Assembly: GCA_023369685.1 (NCBI GenBank)
Contig: SACZ01000003.1
Coordinates: 334,818 to 398,817 of the forward strand
Source of the DNA: Prolixibacteraceae bacterium JC049
GTDB taxonomy: Bacteria > Bacteroidota > Bacteroidia > Bacteroidales > Prolixibacteraceae
Direction of reading: 5' to 3'
Length of the DNA: 64,000 bases
The position numbers were made by a program, and so were the translations under genes. The first letter of the stretch is position 1. Every line of letters starts with the position of its first letter. Below, piece by piece: positions 34,408 through 42,025 of this stretch. The notes under the pieces are model-generated. The model did no database searches. It was not told the origin of the DNA and worked only from the letters and a program-made list of their open reading frames with translations.

Positions 34408-35538
34408 ATGCAATTACTGGAAAAAACGAAAATCAGGAATCTTGAGTTGAATAATCGCATTATTCGTTCGGCGCTGTGGATGAACATGGCCGATAAAGAT
34501 GGTCGGATAACCCCGAAACTTTATACGGTTTACGAGGAACTTGCCAAAGGCGGTTTGGGGTTGATTATTACCGGTTATACAATGGTTGATGCCAATGACC
34601 GCCCTAATCCGGGGATGATGGGAATTTACGACGATTCGTTTATTGAAGAACACACAAAACTGGTTGATATGGTGCATGCGAAGGGTACGCCCATTGCTTT
34701 ACAAGTGGCTTATGGCGGTTCGCAAACCAATCATCCCGATTATCAGGATGCAATACTTTTTGGGCCGTCGGCAGTAGAAAACCGGGTGACTAAAATTACC
34801 CCGAAAGAGATGACCAAAGCAGATATTGAACATGTGGTGAGGATATTTACCAATGCAGCAGTTCGAGCGCAAAAAGCGGGCTACGATGCCATTGAGTTAC
34901 ATGGTGCACACGGCTATTTGCTGAGCCAGTTTCTTACGCCATTTTGTAACCGACGAACTGATGAATATGGCGGAAGCATTGAAAACCGGGCACGTATTTA
35001 TGTGGACGTAATTCGAAGTATTCGTCAGGCGGTGGGAGAGGATTTTGTGGTTATGGTAAAAATGAATCACGATGATTATATGGATGAAGGCGAAGGTTTA
35101 ACTGTTCCGGAAGCCATTGAAGTGGCCAAAATTTTGGAGCAGGGCGGAGCTGATATGTTGGAAATTAGTGGCGTAAACGAAACCTCAGGGAAAGGCATTG
35201 GACCAGCGCGCACTAAAATTCATAAACCGGAGTTGCAATCTTATTACCTCGCGCCAACAAAGCGAATTGCTGAAGCGGTAAATATTCCGGTAATTCTAAT
35301 GGGAGGAAACAGAAATTTCAAACGTCTCCAAAATATCCTGAACGAAACCGAAATTCAGTATTTTTCAATTGCACGGCCACTACTTTGCGAACCGGATTTG
35401 GTAAATAAATGGAAAGCAGATTCAGATTATAAGCCACTTTGTGTATCGTGTAACGGCTGCTACCGCCCGGGCGAAGTGGGGTGTGTTGTGCAGGAACGGC
35501 TCAGTGAATTGAGGTTAAAAGAAACAAGCGATTGTTAG
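34408..35538 (+). CDS. Old-yellow-enzyme family NADH:flavin oxidoreductase
   Basis: This 376-residue FMN-dependent TIM-barrel ene-reductase has RNLELNNRIIRSALWMNMADKDGRIT, LALQVAYGG-type strands, the substrate/FMN motif ELHGAHGYLLSQFLTPFCNRRTDEYGGS (about 168-195) and PVILMGGNRNFK with FSIARPLLCEPDL at the FMN phosphate site. The family reduces activated C=C bonds (enones, quinones, nitro compounds) with NAD(P)H. A Cys cluster near the end (LCVSCNGCYRPGEVGC) resembles the [4Fe-4S] ligands of 2,4-dienoyl-CoA reductase, although the flavodoxin-like second half of that enzyme is missing. It is divergent from a LysR gene. Confidence 0.92.
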   Translation: MQLLEKTKIRNLELNNRIIRSALWMNMADKDGRITPKLYTVYEELAKGGLGLIITGYTMVDANDRPNPGMMGIYDDSFIEEHTKLVDMVHAKGTPIALQVAYGGSQTNHPDYQDAILFGPSAVENRVTKITPKEMTKADIEHVVRIFTNAAVRAQKAGYDAIELHGAHGYLLSQFLTPFCNRRTDEYGGSIENRARIYVDVIRSIRQAVGEDFVVMVKMNHDDYMDEGEGLTVPEAIEVAKILEQGGADMLEISGVNETSGKGIGPARTKIHKPELQSYYLAPTKRIAEAVNIPVILMGGNRNFKRLQNILNETEIQYFSIARPLLCEPDLVNKWKADSDYKPLCVSCNGCYRPGEVGCVVQERLSELRLKETSDC

Positions 35539-35570
35539 AAGTAATTTAAATCGCTTGATTCTTAGGAGTT

Positions 35571-36161
35571 CTAGTAACGATAAACTTCGCCCGATTTTCC
35601 CTCTTCAATGGCTTGTTTATAAAGCTTTGCAAACTCAATAGCCGGAACACCGGTTGATGAGTCCATGCCCATTAATTCCATGGTTTCTTTGGCGAAGGAA
35701 GGACTTACCACATTGATGGTCATGTCGGTCATTTCCAGGGCAGCATTTCGGTTGAAAGCTTCTATTCCTGCATTAATCATTGCCAATGAAATACCACCAA
35801 CTGTTGGCATTTGAGCTAAAATTCCGCTCGATAATGCGACGCTGGCACCCGGATTAGCATACTTTCGACCAATCATAACCAGATTTACCTGTCCCATTAA
35901 TTTGCTGTTCAGCCCATCGTGAAAATCCTGAATGCTGTGCTCATCAATGCTTCCCCGCTTACCATATCCACTGGTGGCAATTAGTGCATCAAAACCACCA
36001 ATTTCTTTAAACATATTTTCTAACGCACTGGCATCTGCCATGTCTAATTGGTAATCGCCACTTGTACGGTTTACGGTAATAACTTCGTATTCTGAACTTA
36101 AAAGTTCTTTTACTTTTACGCCAATGACTCCTGTTGAGCCAACCAATACTAATTTTTTCAT
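35571..36161 (-). CDS. Short-chain dehydrogenase-like protein lacking YxxxK
   Basis: This 196-residue Rossmann protein has the nucleotide-binding GSTGVIG near the start, LDMADASALENMF, DALIATSGYGKRG and the strand-5 SSG. The position where SDR enzymes carry Tyr-x-x-x-Lys reads GISLAMINAGIEAFNRNAALE, so the catalytic Tyr and Lys are absent. It is shorter than classical SDRs (about 250 residues). It may be a binding or regulatory protein or may use different chemistry. It follows the tautomerase gene by 4 nt in one operon under operator site B. Confidence 0.85.
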   Translation of the reverse strand: MKKLVLVGSTGVIGVKVKELLSSEYEVITVNRTSGDYQLDMADASALENMFKEIGGFDALIATSGYGKRGSIDEHSIQDFHDGLNSKLMGQVNLVMIGRKYANPGASVALSSGILAQMPTVGGISLAMINAGIEAFNRNAALEMTDMTINVVSPSFAKETMELMGMDSSTGVPAIEFAKLYKQAIEEGKSGEVYRY

Positions 36162-36165
36162 CTGT

Positions 36166-36369
36166 TTAAATTTCTTTAAGTTCTTTTTTGATCTGACTTA
36201 CTGTTTTGCCTCCAACCCCTAGATTATCATCACTGTATTCTTCAATTATCACTGTAATAAACGGATCGGGAGCATGTGTTACTTCCCTCGTGATTTCGAT
36301 AAATTTCTGAATCAACGTTTCTTTTTGTTCTGAACTCAGTTGAGATCCTTTAAAATTAACTACTGGCAT
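36166..36369 (-). CDS. 4-oxalocrotonate tautomerase-like enzyme
   Basis: This 67-residue protein begins MPVVNFKGSQLSSEQKETLI, so after Met removal the catalytic N-terminal Pro of the tautomerase superfamily is exposed. The length and the beta-alpha-beta pattern fit 4-OT. The family tautomerises keto-enol substrates such as 2-hydroxymuconate, and some members dehalogenate. A longer frame (Met at 36405) would bury the Pro and run through operator B, so the later start is chosen. It heads an operon with the SDR-like gene. Confidence 0.88.
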   Translation of the reverse strand: MPVVNFKGSQLSSEQKETLIQKFIEITREVTHAPDPFITVIIEEYSDDNLGVGGKTVSQIKKELKEI

Positions 36370-36397
36370 ATTTGTTTTTCGTTGTGTAATCCTAAAG

Positions 36398-36409
36398 TTG
36401 TACATACAA
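36398..36409. promoter_or_regulatory. TTGTA-N2-TACAA operator, site B
   Basis: TTGTACATACAA lies 28 nt upstream of the tautomerase ATG. The same 12-mer occurs before the quinone reductase and MarR genes. Confidence 0.65.
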
Positions 36410-36535
36410 GTGTTTGTGTCGAAAAAAAAGATTGAAACTATCTTCTAACAAACTCGTTCGATCAACTTTGATGTTGCAAAACTAGATAGAAATCCAAAGA
36501 TGGAATTTCCAATTTCAATGAAAGAATTACCCATT

Positions 36536-37456
36536 TCAAAGAATTGCCGATTTTCGAAAAACCAGTGGTGTCATTCCCGTGTACTTTTTGAAGAAAGCAC
36601 TAAACTTTGCGGGCGAACTAAAATGAAATTTATAAGCAATTTCTTTGGCGCTGGTGCCTGTTTGAGCCAAATCGGCTTTGGCCAATTGAAGTATATGGTT
36701 GTGAATATGTAGCAGGGCTGTTTTGCCGGTAATCGATTTTACCACCGCATTTAAATGGTTGGGATGAACATTTAAAATTTTGGCGTAATTCGATGGAGAG
36801 TGAGGATTAGTAAGGTCGTTCAGGTTGGAATGGCAGCAGAAGCCCAATTTTACCAATTCCTGAAAACGCGATAAGAGTTTCAAATCGGCTTTGTGTATTT
36901 GTTCGTTGAGGGTTTTCGAAGCTGTTTGCTGATGTATTAGACGTTTTATCTGGTTCAGCAATTCCAGAACATATATTTCAATGAAATTGAAGCGATCAGC
37001 ATTATCGCTAAGGTATTCTCGTTTTATTCGATCGTAAATGTTTATTATTTCAGGTAGCTCGTTTTTTTCAATTTTGAAAGGAGCTGATTCTTCCATTTTC
37101 AGAAAAGGAAAGTTGTCTAAAATCCGATCGAAGTAGCGCGAAGAACTCAAAAAATCTTGTGAGAAAATAATGTAATACCCTGACCATTCGCGCGCAATAT
37201 CCCACGATTGTATCTGAAAAGGAGTATTGAAGTAGACGGTAACTCCTTCCGGAAAATCGAGGTTATGCCCCGATCGTACTTTGCCTTCGCCTTCGGTTCG
37301 AATGGCAATGAAGTAAAATTCGTGACGGAAAGGTAACATCTGGGTTTTGATATTTTCTTTGTTTTCTTCAAACCTGCGAACGTCAAAATGTGGATGACCA
37401 GGAGGTGTAATTCCAATGGCCTTTGAATATTCTGTTATGGTTTTGAAGTGTTGCAT
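36536..37456 (-). CDS. AraC-family regulator, paralogue 1
   Basis: This 306-residue protein has an N-terminal sensing domain (about 1-190; PFRHEFYFIAIRTEGEGKVRSG, FPEGVTVYFNTPFQIQSWDI, WSGYYIIFSQDFL) and a C-terminal AraC HTH domain (about 205-306; YAKILNVHPNHLNAVVKSITGKTALLHIHNHIL, AKEIAYKFHFSSPAKFSAFFKKYTGMTPLVFRKS). It is a close paralogue of the AraC gene at 38531 with the same length and similar upstream DNA, indicating a segmental duplication. Adjacent to the tautomerase/SDR operon, it could regulate it or the aldo/keto reductase. Confidence 0.92.
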   Translation of the reverse strand: MQHFKTITEYSKAIGITPPGHPHFDVRRFEENKENIKTQMLPFRHEFYFIAIRTEGEGKVRSGHNLDFPEGVTVYFNTPFQIQSWDIAREWSGYYIIFSQDFLSSSRYFDRILDNFPFLKMEESAPFKIEKNELPEIINIYDRIKREYLSDNADRFNFIEIYVLELLNQIKRLIHQQTASKTLNEQIHKADLKLLSRFQELVKLGFCCHSNLNDLTNPHSPSNYAKILNVHPNHLNAVVKSITGKTALLHIHNHILQLAKADLAQTGTSAKEIAYKFHFSSPAKFSAFFKKYTGMTPLVFRKSAIL

Positions 37457-37508
37457 ATTTTCTCCTTAATTTTTGAAAACACTAAAATTAAAATCATCTA
37501 AAACATTT

Positions 37509-37634
37509 TACCACAAAAGGCACGAAATACACGAAAAATTCTTGAAAAGAGGATTTCCTTTGAAAAGTTTCAGTTACACAATTTGCTCTGAAGAAAGTGC
37601 AGCCGTTTTCGTGCTCTTATCGTTTTTGCGGTTA
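37509..37634. repeat. MITE-like repeat R, copy 1
   Basis: This ~125-bp element starts like ACCACAAAAGGCACGAAATA and ends like TTTTCGTGCTCTTATCG followed by TTTTTGCGGTT. Its ends are imperfect inverted repeats of about 28 bp. Three more copies lie at 38091, 38355 and 39488. This copy abuts the 3' end of the GxxExxY gene. Confidence 0.8.
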
Positions 37635-37638
37635 AATA

Positions 37639-38019
37639 TCATTTGTCAAGTACGAAACGTTTTATCTGAGCTTTAGGATAAGCTCCAAAATTGATGAGAA
37701 TTCCTAATTCCAGTCCAGTTGCTTTTAGATAATTAATTACTTGCGCCATGTGCTCTTTTGTGATTTCTTTTACCGCTTTTATTTCTACAATTATCTCGTT
37801 GTAACAAATAAAGTCAGGTTTATAAAATTGTCTTAGTATTTCTCCTTTGTACTTAATATCTATTTCTAGTTGAGATTGAAATGGAATTCTTCGCATTGTA
37901 AATTCCTTTTCTAGGCATTCTTGATAAACTGCTTCTAAAAATCCACAACCAATTTCACGATAAACCTCAAAGGCCGCTCCTTGAATTTCGTATGATTCTT
38001 CCGGGTAGAATATTTCCAT
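37639..38019 (-). CDS. GxxExxY protein (PDDEXK nuclease-like)
   Basis: This 126-residue protein carries the family signature GFLEAVY (GxxExxY, residues 26-32) and a PD-(D/E)xK-type core: FYKPDFICYNEIIVEIKAVKEI (Asp...Glu-x-Lys). Function is unknown. The fold suggests a nuclease or nucleic-acid-binding role. It is enclosed by copies of repeat R, and a truncated second copy of its 3' end follows the next repeat, so gene and repeat have been amplified together. GxxExxY genes are often found near such repeats in Bacteroidota (recollection). Confidence 0.88.
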   Translation of the reverse strand: MEIFYPEESYEIQGAAFEVYREIGCGFLEAVYQECLEKEFTMRRIPFQSQLEIDIKYKGEILRQFYKPDFICYNEIIVEIKAVKEITKEHMAQVINYLKATGLELGILINFGAYPKAQIKRFVLDK

Positions 38020-38090
38020 AACTATTGTGTTTTAACCAATTTACGAAATTAATTTTACCTCAAAAGCACAAGCTACTCGAAAAAATATCT

Positions 38091-38215
38091 AACCACGAAA
38101 GGTACGAAGTACACGAAAAATTCTTTTAAAAGAGATTTCCTTTGAAAGGTTTCAGTTACACAATTTGCTCTGAAGAAAGTGCAACCGTTTCGTACTTTTA
38201 GTGTTTTTCGTGGTT
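38091..38215. repeat. MITE-like repeat R, copy 2
   Basis: This is the best-preserved copy. It begins AACCACGAAAGGTACGAAGT and ends TAGTGTTTTTCGTGGTT, with imperfect terminal inverted repeats. A degraded fragment of the same left end lies just before it (about 38055-38083). Confidence 0.82.
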
Positions 38216-38221
38216 GAAATA

Positions 38222-38343
38222 TCAGTTGTCGAATACGACACGGTTTATCTGAGCTTTAGGATAAGCTCCAAAATTGATAAGAATTCCTAATTCCAGTCTG
38301 GTTGCTTTTAGATAATTAATTACTTGTACCATGTGTTCTTTTA
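38222..38343 (-). pseudogene. Truncated duplicate of the GxxExxY gene 3' end
   Basis: On the minus strand this segment encodes KEHMVQVINYLKATRLELGI and a further 19 residues ending in a stop. It aligns to the last 39 residues of the intact GxxExxY protein with six substitutions. Homology ends abruptly at about 38343, just before repeat copy 3, and no 5' part or start codon exists. The junction with the repeat upstream of its stop is the same as at the intact gene, so repeat and gene end were copied as one block. Confidence 0.85.
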
Positions 38344-38354
38344 TTGAAACAAAT

Positions 38355-38480
38355 TACCACGAAAGGCACGAATTGCACGAAAAATTCTTTTAGAAGAGAT
38401 TTTCTTTGATAAGATTCAGTTACACAATTTGCTCTGAAAAAAATGCAACCGTTTTCGTGCTTTTAGTGTTTTTTGCGGTT
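38355..38480. repeat. MITE-like repeat R, copy 3
   Basis: It begins TTACCACGAAAGGCACGAAT and ends TTTTAGTGTTTTTTGCGGTT. It is internally collinear with copies 1 and 2 (shared core CAGTTACACAATTTGCTCTG). Confidence 0.82.
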
Positions 38481-38530
38481 AAGTTAAAACCATAAATCAT
38501 TGATTTTTGTGTATGAGATTTTTCGAGGTT

Positions 38531-39451
38531 TTAATTGTCAGCAGATTTACGATAGGTGAGCGGTGTCACTCCGCAGTTCTTTTTAAAAAACGAGCTAAAG
38601 TTGTTGGGCGACTCGAAATGCAACGCGTAAGCAATTTCTTTAACACTGGCATTGGTTTGAGCCAGTTCAGCTTTTGCCAATTTCAGAATGTGATTGTGGA
38701 TATGGTTGAGTGCCGTTAATCCGGTAATGGATTTTACCACTGCATTTAAATGGTTGGGATGAATGCTTAAAAGTTGAGCATAGTACGATGGCGAATGCAG
38801 GTTGGCAAAGGTTTCCAATTGAGCATCGGGGTAAAAGCTTGTTTTAATGAGTTTCTGAAAACGCGAAAGTAGCTTCAAATCGGCAGTGCGAAATTGTGCT
38901 TTTGCCTGTTGTAAATCAACTTGTTTGTTAAAAAGTCGTTTTACCTGATTGAGCAATACCAAAAGGTAAGCTTGAATAAAGCCAAATTTGTCCGGATTAT
39001 CACTCAGGTATTCCTGTTGTATATGACCGTAAATGCTTAAGATATCTGGTAGCTCATTCTTTTCGATTTCAAAAGGAATGGATTCGTCGATTTTAAGAAA
39101 AGGGAAATCATCAAGTAGATGCTCAAACAAGTGCGATGAGGCGAGAAAATCCTGCGAAATCATAATGTAGTAGCCCGACCAATTGGGAAGAATATCCCAC
39201 GAAAGAATCTGGAATGGCGAATTGAAGAAGATGGTTACGCCTTCGGGGAAATCGGTATGATGCCCGGTAATGGCTTTTCCTTCGCCATCGGCTTTTATGG
39301 CAATGGAATAAAACTCATGACGGAAAGGAGACATGTTATCAACCACTTTTCCCATGTTGTCTTTAAATCTGCGAATATCAAAATGCGGATGCCTGGGTGG
39401 CGAAATCCCAATTGCTTTGCAATATTCTGTTATGGTTTTAAAGTGTTGCAT
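38531..39451 (-). CDS. AraC-family regulator, paralogue 2
   Basis: This 306-residue protein is collinear with the AraC protein encoded at 36536-37456, with a sensing domain (PFRHEFYSIAIKADGEGKAITG, FPEGVTIFFNSPFQILSWDI) and a C-terminal two-HTH domain (YAQLLSIHPNHLNAVVKSITG, VKEIAYALHFESPNNFSSFFKKNCGVTPLTYRKS). The Met at 39451 (MQHFKTITEYCKAIG) is chosen to match paralogue 1. The frame could extend 17 codons upstream. Both paralogues are followed upstream by TTGAAAACACTAAAAT and then a repeat R copy. It is close to the aldo/keto reductase operon and may control it. Confidence 0.92.
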   Translation of the reverse strand: MQHFKTITEYCKAIGISPPRHPHFDIRRFKDNMGKVVDNMSPFRHEFYSIAIKADGEGKAITGHHTDFPEGVTIFFNSPFQILSWDILPNWSGYYIMISQDFLASSHLFEHLLDDFPFLKIDESIPFEIEKNELPDILSIYGHIQQEYLSDNPDKFGFIQAYLLVLLNQVKRLFNKQVDLQQAKAQFRTADLKLLSRFQKLIKTSFYPDAQLETFANLHSPSYYAQLLSIHPNHLNAVVKSITGLTALNHIHNHILKLAKAELAQTNASVKEIAYALHFESPNNFSSFFKKNCGVTPLTYRKSADN

Positions 39452-39487
39452 ATTTTCTGTTTTATTCTTGAAAACACTAAAATATTT

Positions 39488-39594
39488 AACCACGAAAGGC
39501 ATGAAAAACTAACTCAAAAAAGACCTGTTTTAAAAGCTTCAGTTCTAGAATTTGCACAGAAGAAAGTGCAAGTGTTTTAGTGCTTTTCGTGGTT
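39488..39594. repeat. MITE-like repeat R, copy 4 (diverged)
   Basis: It begins AACCACGAAAGGCATGAAAA and ends TTTTAGTGCTTTTCGTGGTT. The core is shorter and more diverged (CAGTTCTAGAATTTGCACAG). It lies between AraC paralogue 2 and the aldo/keto reductase. Confidence 0.75.
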
Positions 39595-39605
39595 AATGGT
39601 AAATC

Positions 39606-40559
39606 TTACTCGTCCCAAACGTTAGTAGCAGTGTAAGGGCCTCCCGGAACTTCCCAGAACTTGCCATCCACATAACGACGGTTCTTGTTAATTGCAGCCA
39701 TTTGTTGCATCTCGTCTTCAGTTAAACGAATTTCGGCTGCATTTAGGTTTTGCTGCAAGCGCGACGGATTTACCGATTTTGGGATAACCGAAATTCCACG
39801 TTGAGCAACCCACGCCAAAATTACCTGAGCAATCGAAACCCCTTTCTGAGTGGCAATGGCTTCAATATTTTTGTCTTCCAAAAGAATGGGTTCATCTTCT
39901 TTTTTCAAGCCAGCTGGTCGGTCCGAAGAACCAAGTGGCGAATAAGCGGTAATATGAATTCCGTTGCTTTGGCAATATTCAACCAATTCGTTTTGTTGGA
40001 AATAAGGGTGAAGCTCCACCTGATTCATTTCTGGTTTAATAGAAGCCACTTCCATTAAGCTTTTCAATTTCAGAACCGAGAAATTACTCACCCCAATGTT
40101 CTTGCTAAGTCCTAGTTTTACGGCTTCTTCCATTCCCAGCCATGTGTCGGCAATTGGTTGCTCTTCTAACGAAAGGTAATCTTCGGCTTTTTTAGCTCCC
40201 GGAATTTCGTGTTTGAATGCCACCGGCCAGTGAATTAAATATAAGTCGAGGTACTCCAGTTGTAAGTCGGCCAAAGTTTGTTTTAAAGCTGGTACTACAT
40301 TTGCTTTTCCGTGGTTATTGTTCCACAACTTCGAGGTAATCCAAAGCTCTTCTCGTTTTACCACTCCTTCTTGCTGCAGCTCACTTAAAGCCTGACCAAT
40401 TTCCTTTTCGTTTCCGTAAATGGCTGCACAATCAATGTGGCGGTATCCCATTTTTACGGCTTCTTTTACGGCTGTATAAACTTCGCCTGGAGCCGATTTC
40501 CATGTTCCCAATCCAAGGATTGGCATTTGTGTATTGTTATTGAATTGTAGTTTATTCAT
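39606..40559 (-). CDS. Aldo/keto reductase
   Basis: This 317-residue (beta/alpha)8 NADPH-dependent reductase shows GLGTWKSAPGEVYTAVKEAV, YRHIDCAAIYGNEKEIG (catalytic Asp and Tyr), LWITSKLWNN (Lys), LIHWPVAF (His), NIGVSNFSVLKL and IPKSVNPSRLQQNL (NADP phosphate binding). It reduces carbonyl compounds, substrate unknown. Its start codon overlaps the stop of the upstream yellow-type gene (TAATG), indicating translational coupling. The pair is divergent from an HxlR regulator. Confidence 0.95.
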   Translation of the reverse strand: MNKLQFNNNTQMPILGLGTWKSAPGEVYTAVKEAVKMGYRHIDCAAIYGNEKEIGQALSELQQEGVVKREELWITSKLWNNNHGKANVVPALKQTLADLQLEYLDLYLIHWPVAFKHEIPGAKKAEDYLSLEEQPIADTWLGMEEAVKLGLSKNIGVSNFSVLKLKSLMEVASIKPEMNQVELHPYFQQNELVEYCQSNGIHITAYSPLGSSDRPAGLKKEDEPILLEDKNIEAIATQKGVSIAQVILAWVAQRGISVIPKSVNPSRLQQNLNAAEIRLTEDEMQQMAAINKNRRYVDGKFWEVPGGPYTATNVWDE

Positions 40560-41575
40560 TATTTCGATAGTTTTAGAACTTGATACTTTTTTCGTTGATT
40601 CTCTGGTAAATGAATTTGAGCTGTGGTGAAGTATATACTTCCATTTTTTCCCTTCGAAAAAGAATCAGCCCAACGTATAATTTTATCTTTGATAACTTTG
40701 TGAACAGAACCATCCTTTTTCAATAAATTAATGGAATTGTCTTCCAATCCTCCCAGCCATAAATTTCCTTTTTGGTCGAACATCATCCCATCGGTTGCCG
40801 GGATGGTAGCCACTTTTTCTACCTTGCGGGCAAGCATTTTATCTGACAGTGAGGCATCGATTAATGCGCTGGTTGGAATACGATATAAAGTATGGCCGGT
40901 AAGTGCTACATAATACAAGTACTTACCGTTTGGAGTAAGTGCAATTCCGTCAGAGTGTACTGTGTTCTCCCATTTTATATCGTTGCAAATTAAGTAGTCA
41001 ACTTCACTTTCGGTGGATGAATGATGGTCTAAAACTCTTTTCGATTTTCCCGATTTCAGATCTAAAACGATAAGCGCGCCGTTGCCGGAATCAGTAAGGT
41101 AAGCTACCTCATTTTTTGTGTCGATTCTTACATCGTTAAAATACGAATTGGGCTGAAAAACACCCTTCGGAAAACCATAAGCTTTTTCTTTACTATTGTT
41201 TTCCAGATTGAATTGATAAAGAACTGGACCTTCATCCATTACACCCTGAAACTGTGGATTTCGGGTATCAACTACCCAAAGTCGATTTTTAGCATCGATA
41301 ACAACTGCCTGAACTGCTACAAAAATCGATTGGTCGGCAGGAAATGCAACTGCTTTCCCATTAATAATTTCAGCAACACTAACTGGAACATTGTCCGACC
41401 ATTTCGGGAAATTCACAAAAATGCGCTCGTTTTTACTCACGGCAATGCCGGTCCATTGTTTCTCGGTTGAGGCGATAACCTCTAGTTTTACTTTGCGCTT
41501 TTGGGCATAAGCAGTAAGGCTTAATGCATAAAAGGCTAATACGAAAACGAAAATATTGTATTTATAGAGTTTCAT
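40559..41575 (-). CDS. Secreted major-royal-jelly/yellow-type beta-propeller protein
   Basis: This 338-residue protein has a signal peptide (to about residue 24) and a six-bladed propeller of the MRJP/yellow and SMP-30-like superfamily: TGIAVSKNERIFVNFPKWSDN, LWVVDTRNPQF, AYLTDSGNGALIVLDL, DGIALTPNGKYLYYVALTGHTLYRIPT and GMMFDQKGNLWLGGLEDNSIN. Bacterial members are often annotated as L-dopachrome-tautomerase-related, without proof. It is translationally coupled to the aldo/keto reductase, suggesting that an envelope protein and a cytoplasmic reductase handle the same or related compounds. Confidence 0.85.
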   Translation of the reverse strand: MKLYKYNIFVFVLAFYALSLTAYAQKRKVKLEVIASTEKQWTGIAVSKNERIFVNFPKWSDNVPVSVAEIINGKAVAFPADQSIFVAVQAVVIDAKNRLWVVDTRNPQFQGVMDEGPVLYQFNLENNSKEKAYGFPKGVFQPNSYFNDVRIDTKNEVAYLTDSGNGALIVLDLKSGKSKRVLDHHSSTESEVDYLICNDIKWENTVHSDGIALTPNGKYLYYVALTGHTLYRIPTSALIDASLSDKMLARKVEKVATIPATDGMMFDQKGNLWLGGLEDNSINLLKKDGSVHKVIKDKIIRWADSFSKGKNGSIYFTTAQIHLPENQRKKYQVLKLSK

Positions 41576-41612
41576 TGTATTGTTATTTGATTTATTCTTA
41601 TTTCGAATTCAA

Positions 41613-41620
41613 TATCTTTG
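41613..41620 (+). promoter_or_regulatory. -7 box for the HxlR gene
   Basis: TATCTTTG matches TAnnTTTG, 22 nt before the ATG. A TTTG at 41586-41589 is a possible -33 element. Confidence 0.45.
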
Positions 41621-41642
41621 TTCAGTATTTAAATAAACTTAC

Positions 41643-42017
41643 ATGGCAAATTGTTGTAGTAATTCACGAGTAATTAAATATCAAGACAAAGAATATGTCT
41701 GTTCATTGGCTTTTGCACTTCAATTAATTGGCGATAAGTATAAGTCGTTAATTCTATTCCATTTAAAAGATGGCGAGATGCGCTCTGGTGAATTACAGAA
41801 GCAAATCCACGGTATTTCCAACCGCATGTTCACCTTTTCTATTCGGGCTTTAGAACGCGATGGTTTAGTATCGCGCAAGGTTTACCCGGAGGTACCTCCC
41901 AAAGTGGTTTATGAATTAACCGAGGCAGGACATTCAATTATCCCAATTATTCTTCAGTTAGACGACTGGGGAAAACAATTTGCTGCCGACCAGAATCTAT
42001 ACGCTTCTGAAGAATAA
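41643..42017 (+). CDS. HxlR-family (DUF24) transcriptional regulator
   Basis: This 124-residue winged-HTH protein has CSLAFALQLIGDKYKSLILFHL, MRSGELQKQIHGISNRMFTFSIRALERDGLVSRKVY and PPKVVYELTEAGHSIIPIILQL. The conserved Cys before ALQLIGDKYK corresponds to the redox-sensing position of YodB/HypR-type members, which respond to quinones, diamide or aldehydes (established for those proteins). It is divergent from the yellow-type/aldo-keto reductase operon and convergent, 8 nt away, with the nitroreductase operon. The first is the more likely target. Confidence 0.93.
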   Translation: MANCCSNSRVIKYQDKEYVCSLAFALQLIGDKYKSLILFHLKDGEMRSGELQKQIHGISNRMFTFSIRALERDGLVSRKVYPEVPPKVVYELTEAGHSIIPIILQLDDWGKQFAADQNLYASEE

Positions 42018-42025
42018 CTCAACGT

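Noticed and set aside
37509-39594. Repeated ~125-bp units as a CRISPR array
   Set aside because: The copies are long, irregularly spaced, separated by genes and bear inverted ends. No cas gene is present.
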